Positions 1-8,807 of a stretch of DNA of 63,283 bases are shown piece by piece. The stretch's first letter is position 1. Each line of letters starts with the position of its first letter. The stretch lies in contig NZ_JBDKXB010000018.1 in assembly GCF_041197575.1 (NCBI RefSeq), positions 1-63,283 on the forward strand, written 5' to 3'. Position numbers and translations under genes: made by a program. The notes beneath the pieces were generated by a model. That model saw only the letters and a list, made by a program, of their open reading frames with translations. It did no database searches and had not been told where the DNA came from. Origin of the DNA: Thioalkalicoccus limnaeus (GTDB lineage: Bacteria; Pseudomonadota; Gammaproteobacteria; Chromatiales; Chromatiaceae).

Positions 1-282
1 GCGAAGCTCGGCGTCAGCGTCGATCTGGCCGCGATCCAGGACCGCGGACCGCGCGTCGCGATGATCCACGAGCGCCTCTGTACCGGCTGCACCAAGTGCC
101 TGAAGCGCTGTCCGACCGATGCGATCATCGGCGGCCCCAAGATGATCCACGCGGTCTTCAACGACGCCTGCACCGGCTGCGAGAAATGTTACGACGCCTG
201 CCCGCACGGCTGCATCGAGATGCAGCCGGTGCCCGTGACGCTCGCGAACTGGCACTGGCCCAAGCCAGCCCTCGCCGCCTGA
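1..282 (+). CDS. rnfB: RnfB, ferredoxin subunit of the Rnf complex (3' part only)
   Basis: The gene runs in from before the window; the frame is open from base 1. The visible C-terminus carries two 4Fe-4S motifs of the CxxCxxCxxxCP type (CTGCTKCLKRCP and CTGCEKCYDACP), as in the ferredoxin domain of RnfB/RsxB. Rnf is an inner-membrane ion-pumping ferredoxin:NAD+ oxidoreductase; in phototrophs it is thought to drive ferredoxin reduction, for example for nitrogenase. It is followed 12 bases later by rnfC, in the classic order B-C-D-G-E. The N-terminal membrane anchor lies outside the window. Confidence 0.93.
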   Translation, partial: AKLGVSVDLAAIQDRGPRVAMIHERLCTGCTKCLKRCPTDAIIGGPKMIHAVFNDACTGCEKCYDACPHGCIEMQPVPVTLANWHWPKPALAA

Positions 283-294
283 CCGGAGACGCCG

Positions 295-1764
295 ATGAGA
301 CTCTTTCGCTTCCGCGGCGGCGTCCACCCGGAGGACCGCAAGGCCCTGTCCGGTGACCGGTCGATCGAGCGGACCACCCTGCCCCACCTGCTGCATGTGC
401 CGCTGCAACAGCACATCGGCGCCGCGGCCAACCCGGCCGTGCGGCGCGGCCAACTGGTGCGCAAAGGGGATCTGATCGGCGAGCGCCAGGGTGCGATCTC
501 GGCGCCGATTCATGCGCCGACCTCGGGGCGCGTCGTCGGCATCGGACGCTACCCGGCCAACCATCCCTCGGGCCTGCCGGTCGCGACCATCACGCTGTTG
601 CCCGATGGCGAGGACCGCTGGTCCGACGAGCTCGAGGGGGTCGCGGACCCCTTCGCCTTGACCACCGAGGAGATCGCGGCGCGGGTCGCGGCGGCCGGTG
701 TCGTCGGCCTCGGCGGCGCCACCTTCCCGGCCGCGGTCAAGCTCAATCTGCGCCAGCGCTACCGGATCCACACCCTGATCATCAACGGCTCCGAATGCGA
801 GCCCTATCTGACCTGCGACGATCGCCTGATGCGCGAGCAACCGGTCGCGATCCTCGACGGCGCGCGGATCATGGCCCATGCGCTGGGCGCCGAACGGATC
901 CTGATCGCGATCGAGAACAACAAGCCACAGGCGCAGGCCGCACTGGCCGAGGCGGCCCGGGCCTTTCCCGATATCGCGATCGCACGGCTGCCGAACCGCT
1001 ATCCGATGGGGTCCGAGAAGCATCTGTCCCTCGCCTTGACCGGCCGCGAGACGCCGGCGCGCGGCCTGACCGCGGACATCGGTGTCGTCGTGCACAATCC
1101 GGCCACGGCCTATGCGGTGCACGAAGCCCTGCGCCAGGGCCGCCCGCTCGTCGAGCGGGTGGTCACGGTCACCGGCGAGGCGGTCGCCCGCCCCGCCAAC
1201 CTGCGGGTGCCGGTCGGCACCCCGGTCGAGCACCTGCTCGCGCACTGCGGCGGCCTGGTCGAGGAGCCGGAACGACTGATCAGTGGCGGCCCCATGATGG
1301 GCCAGCCGCTGCCGAGCATCCGGGTGCCGATCGTCAAGGGAAGCAACGGCGTGCTGGCGCTGACCGGGCGCGAGGTCCACCGCCGCGAGCCGATGCCCTG
1401 TATCCGTTGCGGCCAATGCGTCGCGGCCTGTCCGTGTGGCCTGCTGCCGTTGGACCTCGCCGCGCGGATCCGCGCCGCCGATCTCGAGGGTGCGGTCCGA
1501 CATGGCCTGATGGACTGCATCGGCTGCGGGTCCTGCGCCTATGTCTGCCCGGCGCACCTGCCGTTGGTCCAGTTCATCCACTACGCGAAGGGCGAGATGG
1601 CCGCGCGCGGCCGCGCCCGGCACAAGCAGATCGAGACCAAGCGACTGGCCGAACTGCGCACGGCACGGATGGAGGCCGCGAAGCGGGCCAAACGCGAGGC
1701 GATGGCCCGGCGCAAACAGGCCACCGCCGCAAAACAGCCCGAGCCGGTGGAGGCCGAAACATGA
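295..1764 (+). CDS. rnfC: RnfC, electron transport complex subunit
   Basis: This 489-residue peripheral subunit of Rnf is the NADH/FMN-binding part related to complex I NuoF. It has the RnfC N-terminal barrel, a Rossmann-like core (GLGGATFPAAVKL near residues 141-153) and two C-terminal 4Fe-4S clusters: Cys369/372/375/379 in CIRCGQCVAACP and Cys408/411/414/418 in CIGCGSCAYVCP. The last 60 residues form a Lys/Arg/Ala/Glu-rich helical tail, common and variable in RnfC. The start ATG follows a GGAG ribosome site. Its stop overlaps the rnfD start in ATGA, so translation is coupled. Confidence 0.95.
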   Translation: MRLFRFRGGVHPEDRKALSGDRSIERTTLPHLLHVPLQQHIGAAANPAVRRGQLVRKGDLIGERQGAISAPIHAPTSGRVVGIGRYPANHPSGLPVATITLLPDGEDRWSDELEGVADPFALTTEEIAARVAAAGVVGLGGATFPAAVKLNLRQRYRIHTLIINGSECEPYLTCDDRLMREQPVAILDGARIMAHALGAERILIAIENNKPQAQAALAEAARAFPDIAIARLPNRYPMGSEKHLSLALTGRETPARGLTADIGVVVHNPATAYAVHEALRQGRPLVERVVTVTGEAVARPANLRVPVGTPVEHLLAHCGGLVEEPERLISGGPMMGQPLPSIRVPIVKGSNGVLALTGREVHRREPMPCIRCGQCVAACPCGLLPLDLAARIRAADLEGAVRHGLMDCIGCGSCAYVCPAHLPLVQFIHYAKGEMAARGRARHKQIETKRLAELRTARMEAAKRAKREAMARRKQATAAKQPEPVEAET

Positions 1765-2858
1765 ACGAGTTCGCCTCCGCGTCGCCGGTTGCCGGCCCCT
1801 TTGCCCACGCGCGCAGCAGCATCGGTCGCACGATGGGGCTCGTGATGCTAGCGCTGACGCCGGGCACGCTGATCGGGCTGTGGCAATTCGGATGGCCGGC
1901 GATCAACCTGTTCGTCGTGACCATCACGACCGTCGTCGTGGTCGAGGCGGCCTGTCTGCGTCTGGCCGGCCGGCCGGTCCGCGCCCATCTGTTCGATGGG
2001 TCGGCGATCCTGACCGGCTGGCTCCTGAGCCTGACCCTGCCGCCCTGGGCCCCCTGGTGGATCGGCGTCGTCGGCGGGCTGATCGCGATCGTGATCGCAA
2101 AGCAGGTGTTCGGCGGCCTCGGCCAAAACCTGTTCAACCCGGCGATGGTCGCGCGCGTCGCGTTGCTGATCTCCTTTCCGGTCACGATGACGACCTTTGT
2201 CGCGCCGACGCCGCTGTTCTCGGAAGGCGCACCGGACTTCGTCGGCGGGCTGGCGATCACGTTCGGCGGCGAATATTACGACGCGATGACCAGCGCGACC
2301 GTGCTCGGCCAGGTCCGCACCGACCTGACGACCGGATTGACGCTGATCGACATCCTGCCGTCGACCTACCAGTTGAGCCAAGCCGCGATCGGCACCATCG
2401 CCGGCAGCCTCGGCGAGACCTCGGCGGTGCTGATCCTGCTCGGCGGCCTGTTCCTGATCGCCAAGCGCGTCATCACCTGGCATATCCCGGTCGCGATGCT
2501 GGCCACGATCACCGTCTGCGCGACGGCGATGCACATCTTCGACCCCGCAGTCTTCCTGAATCCGGGCTATCACCTGGTCTCCGGGGCGACGATGCTCGCG
2601 GCCTTCTTCATCGCGACCGATCCGGTGACGGCGCCCGTCTCGGCCCGCGCGCGAATCCTCTATGGCATCGGCTGCGGTCTGCTCGTCTACATCATTCGGA
2701 CCTGGTCCGCTTATCCGGAGGGCGCGGCCTTCGCCGTCCTGCTGATGAACGCCTGCACGCCATTGCTCGACCATTATGTGCGGCCGCGGATCTACGGCCG
2801 CGACCGGCGCGGCGAGCCCCTCGCCTATGCCGACGATACCGGCGAGAAAAGCCGATGA
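1761..2858 (+). CDS. rnfD: RnfD, membrane flavoprotein subunit
   Basis: A 365-residue integral membrane protein with about ten hydrophobic helices, homologous to NqrB. The motif DAMTSATVLG contains Thr180, which aligns with the threonine that carries covalent FMN through a phosphoester bond in the RnfD/NqrB family. The start is the ATG overlapping the rnfC stop (ATGA), and the end overlaps the rnfG start in the same way. The tight overlaps indicate one transcript and balanced synthesis of the complex. Confidence 0.95.
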   Translation: MNEFASASPVAGPFAHARSSIGRTMGLVMLALTPGTLIGLWQFGWPAINLFVVTITTVVVVEAACLRLAGRPVRAHLFDGSAILTGWLLSLTLPPWAPWWIGVVGGLIAIVIAKQVFGGLGQNLFNPAMVARVALLISFPVTMTTFVAPTPLFSEGAPDFVGGLAITFGGEYYDAMTSATVLGQVRTDLTTGLTLIDILPSTYQLSQAAIGTIAGSLGETSAVLILLGGLFLIAKRVITWHIPVAMLATITVCATAMHIFDPAVFLNPGYHLVSGATMLAAFFIATDPVTAPVSARARILYGIGCGLLVYIIRTWSAYPEGAAFAVLLMNACTPLLDHYVRPRIYGRDRRGEPLAYADDTGEKSR

Positions 2859-3523
2859 ATGACACGACCCAAACGAGCCCGGCCTGGCGCGACCGGGTGC
2901 CGTACCAAGCCCTACTGCTTGGCACCTTCTCGCTGATCGCCGCGGCCTTGCTCGCTGTCGGCGACCTGCTCACGCGCGGGCCGATCGCCGAACGGCGCGC
3001 CGAGGATCTGAAGGCCTCGCTGAGCCAGGTATTGCCGCCGCAAATCCACGACAATGACCTGTTGGCCCACCCGCTGACGCTGCCGGGACGCAACGGCCAA
3101 CCGCTGACCATCTACCGCGCGCTGCATGGCTATCAGGTGACCGGCGTCGCCTTCGGCGCGGTCGGGCGCGGCTACGCCGGTCCGATCGAGCTGCTGATCG
3201 GCATCGACGCCCAAGGCCGCGTCCTCGGTGCGCGGGTATTGTCCCATTCGGAGACCCCCGGGCTCGGTGACAAGATCGAGGTGATCCGCGACGACTGGAT
3301 CCTGAGCTTCAACGGACGGACCCTCGAGGATCCGCCGCGCGAACGCTGGGCCGTGGCCAAGGACGGCGGCGACTTCGATCAGTTCACCGGCGCGACCATC
3401 ACGCCCAGGGCCGTGGTTGGTGCGGTGCGCGAGTCGCTCGAATTCTTTGCCGACCACCGCGAAACCCTGACGGCCGCGGCGGTGATCATCGAACACGACC
3501 CCGAGGAACCGGTGCCCCAATGA
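2855..3523 (+). CDS. rnfG: RnfG, covalent-FMN subunit
   Basis: This 222-residue protein has one N-terminal membrane helix (near residues 15-38) and a periplasmic FMN-binding domain. The flavinylation motif FTGATI is present, with Thr181 as the expected site of covalent FMN attachment, as in RnfG/NqrC. Covalent loading normally needs the ApbE flavin transferase, which is not in this window. Start and stop both overlap neighbouring rnf genes. Confidence 0.94.
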   Translation: MNDTTQTSPAWRDRVPYQALLLGTFSLIAAALLAVGDLLTRGPIAERRAEDLKASLSQVLPPQIHDNDLLAHPLTLPGRNGQPLTIYRALHGYQVTGVAFGAVGRGYAGPIELLIGIDAQGRVLGARVLSHSETPGLGDKIEVIRDDWILSFNGRTLEDPPRERWAVAKDGGDFDQFTGATITPRAVVGAVRESLEFFADHRETLTAAAVIIEHDPEEPVPQ

Positions 3524-4221
3524 AACCGCCCGAGACACCCGGCTACGGACGCATCGCACGCGACGGACTCTGGGACAACAATGTCGTGCTGTCCCAGGCC
3601 CTGGCCCTGTGCCCGCTATTGGCGGTCACCGGCACCGCCACGAACGGGCTCGGGATGGGGATCGCGACGACGGTCGTGATGACCGCGTCCGGCCTGCTGA
3701 TCGCGCTGCTGCGCGGCCTGCTATCGGCCGCCGTGCGGATCCCGATCTTCGTGCTCGTGATCGCGACGCTGGTGACCCTCGTCGACCTGACGATGAATGC
3801 CTGGCTCCATGACCTGCACAAGGTCCTCGGGCTCTTCATCCCGCTGATCGTGACCAACTGCGCGATCCTCGGCCGCGCCGAGTCCTTCGCGGCCCGCCAA
3901 CCGCCGCTCCCGGCCGCGTTCGATGGTCTGATGATGGGTCTCGGGTTCACGCTGGTCCTGGTCGGTCTCGGTGCCGCGCGCGAGATCATCGGCAGCGGCA
4001 CCCTGTTCGCCGGCGCCTCGCTGCTGCTCGGTCCGGCGATGGGGTTCCTCGAGGTCACGCTGATCCCGGAGTATCGGGGATTCCTGCTCGCGATCCTGCC
4101 ACCGGGCGGGTTCCTGGTCCTGGGCTTCATGCTGGCCGGCAAGCGCCTGCTCGACCGCCGCCTCGCGAACCGCCCACGGCGCAAGGTCTCGGCGGCTTCG
4201 GCCACGACCCCGCCGCGTTAG
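3520..4221 (+). CDS. rnfE: RnfE, membrane subunit
   Basis: This 233-residue protein with six predicted membrane helices belongs to the RnfA/RnfE (NqrD/NqrE) family. The N-terminal GLWDNNVVLSQALALCPLLAVT contains the conserved cysteine that in RnfA/E pairs helps hold a membrane-embedded iron-sulfur centre. It overlaps rnfG by four bases. RnfA, the sister subunit, is expected just upstream of the window. Confidence 0.94.
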   Translation: MKPPETPGYGRIARDGLWDNNVVLSQALALCPLLAVTGTATNGLGMGIATTVVMTASGLLIALLRGLLSAAVRIPIFVLVIATLVTLVDLTMNAWLHDLHKVLGLFIPLIVTNCAILGRAESFAARQPPLPAAFDGLMMGLGFTLVLVGLGAAREIIGSGTLFAGASLLLGPAMGFLEVTLIPEYRGFLLAILPPGGFLVLGFMLAGKRLLDRRLANRPRRKVSAASATTPPR

Positions 4222-4240
4222 ATCGAAACGGAGAACGCAG

Positions 4241-4507
4241 ATGCATATCGGTGTCGCCTACGCCAGCCGCTTCAAACAAGTCTGGCTCAAACTCGATGTA
4301 CCCGATGGCAGCACGGTTCGCGACGCGATCGAACACTCGGGCCTGTTGCGTCAGTTCCCGGAAATCGACCTCGCGACCCAGCCGGTCGGGATCTTCGGCA
4401 AGATCACCCGCCTCGACGCCAAGGTCACCGACGGCTGTCGCGTCGAGATCTACCGCCCGAGCCTCGCCGTCGAGCCCGACGATGCCGAGGATGATGGCGC
4501 GGACTGA
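4241..4507 (+). CDS. rnfH: RnfH-family ubiquitin-fold protein
   Basis: This 88-residue protein of the RnfH/UPF0125 family (beta-grasp fold) has the typical beginning (IGVAYASRFKQVWLKLDVP) and the late GIFGKITRLDAKVTDGCRVEIYRP block. It starts 19 bases after rnfE behind a GGAG site, so it is probably the last gene of the rnf operon. Its role is not established; linkage to rnf is common in proteobacteria and suggests assembly or regulation. Confidence 0.88.
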   Translation: MHIGVAYASRFKQVWLKLDVPDGSTVRDAIEHSGLLRQFPEIDLATQPVGIFGKITRLDAKVTDGCRVEIYRPSLAVEPDDAEDDGAD

Positions 4508-4609
4508 GGTGGCCGCCGCCCTCGGCACCCAAGCATCGGATCGCTGATTCATAGCTCCGCGAGCCGGAAATGGCAAGGTGCCAGGCCAGTTCGGCACCTC
4601 CGCACCGTG

Positions 4610-4635
4610 CCGGGTACCCCTGCTGTGGTGCCCGG
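4610..4635 (+). terminator. Hairpin after the rnf operon
   Basis: A 9-base-pair stem (4610-4618 with 4627-4635, one G-T pair) encloses an 8-base loop between the convergent ends of rnfH and the next minus-strand gene. It is followed by TCCTTT, only a weak T-run, so its action as a rho-independent terminator is uncertain. Confidence 0.35.
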
Positions 4636-4643
4636 TCCTTTGG

Positions 4644-5468
4644 CTAATCCACGGGAAAGACCACGGTGATGAAAAGCTCGAACCTGGGGATTCCGAGATC
4701 ACACAGGAATCCGCCCTCGTCCGTCGCACTGTAGATCGCCCTTACGCGAGCTAGATCCGGGGTCAGGGTGAAACCGTGATTCGGCTGGGTGCCGCGCACC
4801 CATTCGCTGACCGTCCGGGTGACATCCAAATCGACCCGGTCCGGCCTACTGCCGTAGGCGGCGATGGGACCTGGATCCGGGCGCGCGGGCCGCGAGCGAA
4901 TGAAGGGCCGCCCACCCTCGGCACGACCCGCTCGATAGAGACCACCGGACCATTCCTCCGTAGCCTGACCGACCATGATGATATTGCATTGCTCATAGCT
5001 GCCTCGCTCATATGGCAGGTCCAGCGGGTAAAACTCCTGATAGATGCGCAATTCGGCGCGGGTAACCACCGCGTCCGCGGGCAGACTCGTCAGGTCGAAG
5101 CGGGCCGCTGCCTGAAATCGCTCGTTGATGCGCAGGTGGCAGGTTTCTCCACGGCTGACCGCCACCTCATAGCCAGCAAGGGTTTCGACCCGGTAACGTG
5201 GCGGTCCGGCTGCGCGCTGACGCGCGAATTCGTCCCACAGGTAGAGTCTGACACCGCGACGATCCAAAATGAACGGATAGCAAATGCCGAAGTTCTCGAA
5301 GTTCCCACCCCAGATGCTGGCGGTATCCTCTGGCAAGGCCACGATGTTAAAGGTCCTCTCCGAGAGGGAGCGACACCCGAATGGCAGCGCGCCGAGCACC
5401 AATAGCACCGACAGGACGACTAACGATGACCGCCGGACAGTGGAATGGATCTGGGCAGCGCTTGACAT
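4644..5468 (-). CDS. Exported DNRLRE-type domain protein, function unknown
   Basis: A 274-residue protein. A hydrophobic N-terminal segment (about residues 15-30, ending LPFGC) suggests a signal peptide, possibly a lipoprotein although the lipobox is imperfect. The middle contains the pattern of DNRLRE-type beta-sandwich domains: VTRAELRIYQ, then EEWSGG, VDLDVTRTVSEWVRG and NHGFTL. Such domains occur in cell-surface proteins, usually as binding or structural modules. It stands alone between the rnf operon and a decayed toxin-antitoxin locus. The family match is by eye and the biological role is not known. Confidence 0.6.
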   Translation of the reverse strand: MSSAAQIHSTVRRSSLVVLSVLLVLGALPFGCRSLSERTFNIVALPEDTASIWGGNFENFGICYPFILDRRGVRLYLWDEFARQRAAGPPRYRVETLAGYEVAVSRGETCHLRINERFQAAARFDLTSLPADAVVTRAELRIYQEFYPLDLPYERGSYEQCNIIMVGQATEEWSGGLYRAGRAEGGRPFIRSRPARPDPGPIAAYGSRPDRVDLDVTRTVSEWVRGTQPNHGFTLTPDLARVRAIYSATDEGGFLCDLGIPRFELFITVVFPVD

Positions 5469-5539
5469 GACCGTCGCTCGGTGGCCCTGAACGGATTCTT
5501 AGGGAATTGGGTGTGAAACCGCGTTTGCCAAGACACGGC

Positions 5540-5785
5540 TCATCCCAGATGGGCAGAGAGCAGAACGACAGCGGGGCGTCTTCGACGGCGGGCGATGTTC
5601 GCACCGAGCGAAGGGTAGCCTTTGACTTGCGTCGTCATGGGGCAGCAGAACAGCGCGGTCTTGCCGTTGTAAGCCGAAGGGCTGTCAACCAGCGCCGGCC
5701 TGTGGTCAGCCTGCCCGTGCCAAGCCCGCAGATTGAACTGGAGCCACAGGATATCGTCGGCCTCGGGGACGTAACGCCGAGTCAT
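5540..5785 (-). pseudogene. Truncated MazF-type toxin
   Basis: The first 58 or so residues match MazF/PemK endoribonucleases: RYVPEADDILWLQF, HRPALV, SAYNGKT, and CPMTTQVKGYP. After KGYP (near 5612) the frame runs into an unrelated Arg-rich tail and stops, so the C-terminal half of the roughly 110-residue toxin fold is missing. Several usual residues in the EQAGHRPALVLSP region are also changed (GQADHRPALVDSP). It directly follows a MazE-like C-terminus with an overlapping stop/start, the normal antitoxin-toxin arrangement. The product is very probably inactive. Confidence 0.75.
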
Positions 5786-5862
5786 CAGAGCACTTCCTTA
5801 CCCACGGGTTCGCCGAAGCCGACGTCCGCGAGCAGGTTCTCCGGCGTGATGCCGGCAAAGGG
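5785..5862 (-). pseudogene. C-terminal remnant of a MazE-type antitoxin
   Basis: Twenty-five codons read PFAGITPENLLADVGF, then GEPVGKEVL and stop, matching the conserved toxin-binding tail of MazE antitoxins (ITPEN...D.G.PVGKE). The stop TGA shares its A with the MazF-like ATG. Upstream of about 5862 the frame loses similarity and no DNA-binding N-terminal domain is visible before the dsbA end at 5923, so the antitoxin is a fragment. Confidence 0.7.
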
Positions 5863-5922
5863 ACCCGGGCTGAGGGACGGCCGGGCGCATGGCCGCCGGC
5901 CGTGGGGTTGCTGCCAGGACCT

Positions 5923-6573
5923 TCAGCCGACGAGTTCGGTCCGGGCCTTGTCGATCAGGCCTTCGGTGATGACCAACAGATCCCCAAACCCGGTGGCCTC
6001 GCTGCCGACCACGATGTAGCGGCCCGCGACCGCGATCATCGGCACAGCGTTGACCTGGTAGTTCGCGACCAGTTGATCGCTGCGCGCCAGGCGCGCATGC
6101 ACACCGAACGAATTGAAGACCTTGGCGAAGGACTCGGTATCGACACCTTGGTCCCCCAACCAAGCGAGAATCTCTCGCTCGGTGAAGAGCCGGCGGCGTT
6201 CCTTGTGCAGCGCATCGAAGACCGCTCGGTCGAGGCGGTCGAGGTCCCCGGTGTAGTCCAGCGCATAGTAGAGGCGACCCAAATTGGCCCACGCCGAACG
6301 GCCGAACGAAACCGGGACCCGCCGCACGAGCACATCCTCAGGCAGGGTCGCCACCCAGGGCTTGGAGACCCGATTCAAGTCGGAACAATGCGGGCAGCCG
6401 TAGGAGAAGAACTCCAACACCTCGATCTTGCCGGGTTCCGCATCGGAAGGTTGCGCCGGCGACAAGAGGCGCCAATCACGGCCCTCGACCAGATTGGCGG
6501 CCCAGGCCGGAACCGCGGCCAGACCAATGCCGGTGATCAGTAGCTGACTGAAGCGGCGGCGGGTCAGGATCAT
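5923..6573 (-). CDS. dsbA: Thiol:disulfide interchange protein DsbA
   Basis: This 216-residue periplasmic oxidase introduces disulfide bonds into exported proteins. The thioredoxin-fold active site is Cys60-Pro-His-Cys63 (FFSYGCPHC), identical to E. coli DsbA, and the cis-proline is in VNAVPM. The signal peptide starts with TRRRFSQ, which resembles a twin-arginine motif, and ends at AWA. Length is normal. It is downstream of the phoH gene on the same strand, with a 187-base gap that holds no gene I can recognise. Confidence 0.92.
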   Translation of the reverse strand: MILTRRRFSQLLITGIGLAAVPAWAANLVEGRDWRLLSPAQPSDAEPGKIEVLEFFSYGCPHCSDLNRVSKPWVATLPEDVLVRRVPVSFGRSAWANLGRLYYALDYTGDLDRLDRAVFDALHKERRRLFTEREILAWLGDQGVDTESFAKVFNSFGVHARLARSDQLVANYQVNAVPMIAVAGRYIVVGSEATGFGDLLVITEGLIDKARTELVG

Positions 6574-6760
6574 CGTTGGACTCCATCATCTCGAACAATC
6601 GTTAAAGGGAAATAGACGGACCGCCCGAGCCGGCCGGGACCTCGGACGGGGCCGAGCACCCTGCGCCGGGCCTCTGAACCGGCCGATTCCGGGTAGCGCT
6701 CAGCAGCAAGGAGAGACCCAATCCAGCGTGCGCGGTATGCACACAAGACGCGAGCTGGCG

Positions 6761-8179
6761 CTACAGCTCCGCCGACGCGAAATCGGCAAGCCGCGAGCGT
6801 TCCCCCCGCACCAGCGTGATGTGGCCGCCATGGGCCCACCCCTTGAAGCGATCCACGACATAGGTCAGACCGGAACTGGTCTCGGTCAGGTACGGGGTGT
6901 CGATCTGCGAGATGTTGCCGAGCGCCACCACCTTGGTGCCTGGACCGGCGCGCGTGATCAGCGTCTTCATCTGCTTCGCGGTCAGGTTCTGGGCTTCGTC
7001 CAGGATGATGTACTTGTTCAGGAAGGTGCGACCACGCATGAAATTCAAGGACTGAATGCGGATGCGATTGCGCACCAGATCCTGCGTTGCCGCCCGCCCC
7101 CAGTCTCCGCCCTCGGTTTGGGTCAGGACCTCCAGATTGTCCATCAAGGCGCCCATCCATGGCGTCATCTTCTCTTCCTCGGTCCCGGGCAGAAAACCGA
7201 TGTCTTCGCCCACCGGAACCGTGATCCGAGTCATGATGATCTCGCGGTAGGTATTGCGCTCGAGCACCTGAGCCAGACCGGCCGCCAACGCCAGCAACGT
7301 CTTGCCGGTACCGGCCGGTCCGAGCAACGTGACGAAATCGAGCGCCGGATCCATCAGCATGTTGAGCGCGAAGTTCTGCTCCCGGTTCCGGGCATTGATG
7401 CCCCAGACGTTGCGCCGGCTGGCGCGGAAATCCTCGACCAGTTCGACGATCGCCTCCCCCGGCGCCGGCTTCTGCCGGACGATCGCCTCGAAGGTTTCAT
7501 CGCCTTCGATCGTCAGGCAGTGGCTCGGATACCAATCGAGCACATCGGGTCCGGTGATCCGATAATAGGTGTGGCCCTCGTCCTGCCACGAATCGACGGT
7601 CTTTTCGTGGGCATCCCAGAAGTCGCCGGGCAAGCTCTCGAGGCCCGTGTAAAGCAGATTGACATCGTCGAGCACCTTGTCGTTGGCGTAGTCCTCGGCC
7701 GGAATCCCGAGCACCGTCGCCTTGATGCGCAGATTGATGTCCTTCGATACGAGGATGACGGTGCGCGTCTCATCGCGCGCCTGAAGGGCCTGCGCCGTCG
7801 CCAGGATGTTGTTGTCGGCGATCGTGCCCGGCAGCGACGCGATCGGATTCAGGTCGAACAACGAGGTCTGGAAGAACAGACGGCCCGTCGCGGGCGCGAT
7901 ATAGCCGCCGCCGTTTTCCGTCAACGGACTGATCGGCAAGCCGCGGTCGATCGCGTCCTTGGTCGCACCATGCATCAACTGATCGAGGAAACGGCTGACT
8001 TGGCGCACGTTACGGGCCACCTCGGACATGCCCTTCTTCGCTGCATCGAGCTCCTCGAGCACCGCCATCGGCAGAAAGATGTCGTGCTCCTTGAACCGAA
8101 ACAGCGCGGTCGGGTCGTGCATCAGCACGTTGGTATCCAGGATGAACAAACAGGGCTTGTCGTCTTGGCGCTTGATCAT
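6761..8179 (-). CDS. PhoH-family ATPase with N-terminal PIN domain
   Basis: A 472-residue protein. Residues 10-140 form a PIN-type nuclease domain (FILDTNVLMHDP with the first acidic residues, then EELDAAK). The C-terminal half is the PhoH P-loop NTPase: Walker A GPAGTGKT with Lys293, and Walker B YIILDEAQNLT. PIN-PhoH proteins are thought to couple RNA unwinding to RNA cleavage. It follows bcp by 76 bases on the same strand. The family is well known; the target RNA here is not. Confidence 0.9.
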   Translation of the reverse strand: MIKRQDDKPCLFILDTNVLMHDPTALFRFKEHDIFLPMAVLEELDAAKKGMSEVARNVRQVSRFLDQLMHGATKDAIDRGLPISPLTENGGGYIAPATGRLFFQTSLFDLNPIASLPGTIADNNILATAQALQARDETRTVILVSKDINLRIKATVLGIPAEDYANDKVLDDVNLLYTGLESLPGDFWDAHEKTVDSWQDEGHTYYRITGPDVLDWYPSHCLTIEGDETFEAIVRQKPAPGEAIVELVEDFRASRRNVWGINARNREQNFALNMLMDPALDFVTLLGPAGTGKTLLALAAGLAQVLERNTYREIIMTRITVPVGEDIGFLPGTEEEKMTPWMGALMDNLEVLTQTEGGDWGRAATQDLVRNRIRIQSLNFMRGRTFLNKYIILDEAQNLTAKQMKTLITRAGPGTKVVALGNISQIDTPYLTETSSGLTYVVDRFKGWAHGGHITLVRGERSRLADFASAEL

Positions 8180-8255
8180 GGGCTCACGGGGCTAGGCGGC
8201 GTCGCGGGACGACACCGGGAAGGTCGGATGGCAGCGGTAAGCGTGGACGGCCCGA

Positions 8256-8732
8256 TCACTCGATGTGCGCGAGCTGGTCTAGGGCCGCGAGGACCTCGGC
8301 AACGTGTCCCTTGACCTTGACCCCGCGCCATTCCTGGCGCAGCACGCCGGCGGCATCGATCAGGAAGGTGCTGCGTTCGACACCGAGATGCTCCTTGCCG
8401 TACATCTTCTTCATCTTGATGACGTCGAACAGACGGCACAGGGATTCGTCGGTATCGGCAATCAGATCGAACGGAAAGGACTGCTTGGCCTTGAAGTTCT
8501 CCTGAGCCCTGAGTCCGTCGCGCGACGCCCCGACAATGACCGCACCCTTGGTCGCGAAGTCAGCCGCCGCATCGCGGAAATCCTGCCCCTCCTGCGTGCA
8601 GCCCGGTGTGCTGGCCTTCGGATAGAAATACAGGACCAGATGCCGACCGAGGTAATCCGAGAGATGGACGGTGCGATCCCCCGTGGCCAATAGGGCCATA
8701 TCCGGCACCTTGTCACCGATTGCTAGAGCCAT
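8256..8732 (-). CDS. bcp: Thioredoxin-dependent peroxiredoxin, BCP/PrxQ family
   Basis: A 158-residue thiol peroxidase that reduces hydrogen peroxide and organic peroxides. The peroxidatic site is Cys45 in the motif STPGCTQEGQDFRD. The resolving cysteine found five residues later in E. coli BCP is replaced by Gln50. The only other cysteine is Cys99 (DESLCRLF), in the region that serves as alternative resolving site in some BCP proteins. It sits directly downstream of gcvR, a gene pair kept in many gammaproteobacteria. Confidence 0.93.
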   Translation of the reverse strand: MALAIGDKVPDMALLATGDRTVHLSDYLGRHLVLYFYPKASTPGCTQEGQDFRDAAADFATKGAVIVGASRDGLRAQENFKAKQSFPFDLIADTDESLCRLFDVIKMKKMYGKEHLGVERSTFLIDAAGVLRQEWRGVKVKGHVAEVLAALDQLAHIE

Positions 8733-8807
8733 GGCCTTGGCCTCCGCGTTGCGTCATGTCTGAATGATTGGCCCTGATCGAACGTCATAGCCACTTTGCG
8801 GCGGCAT

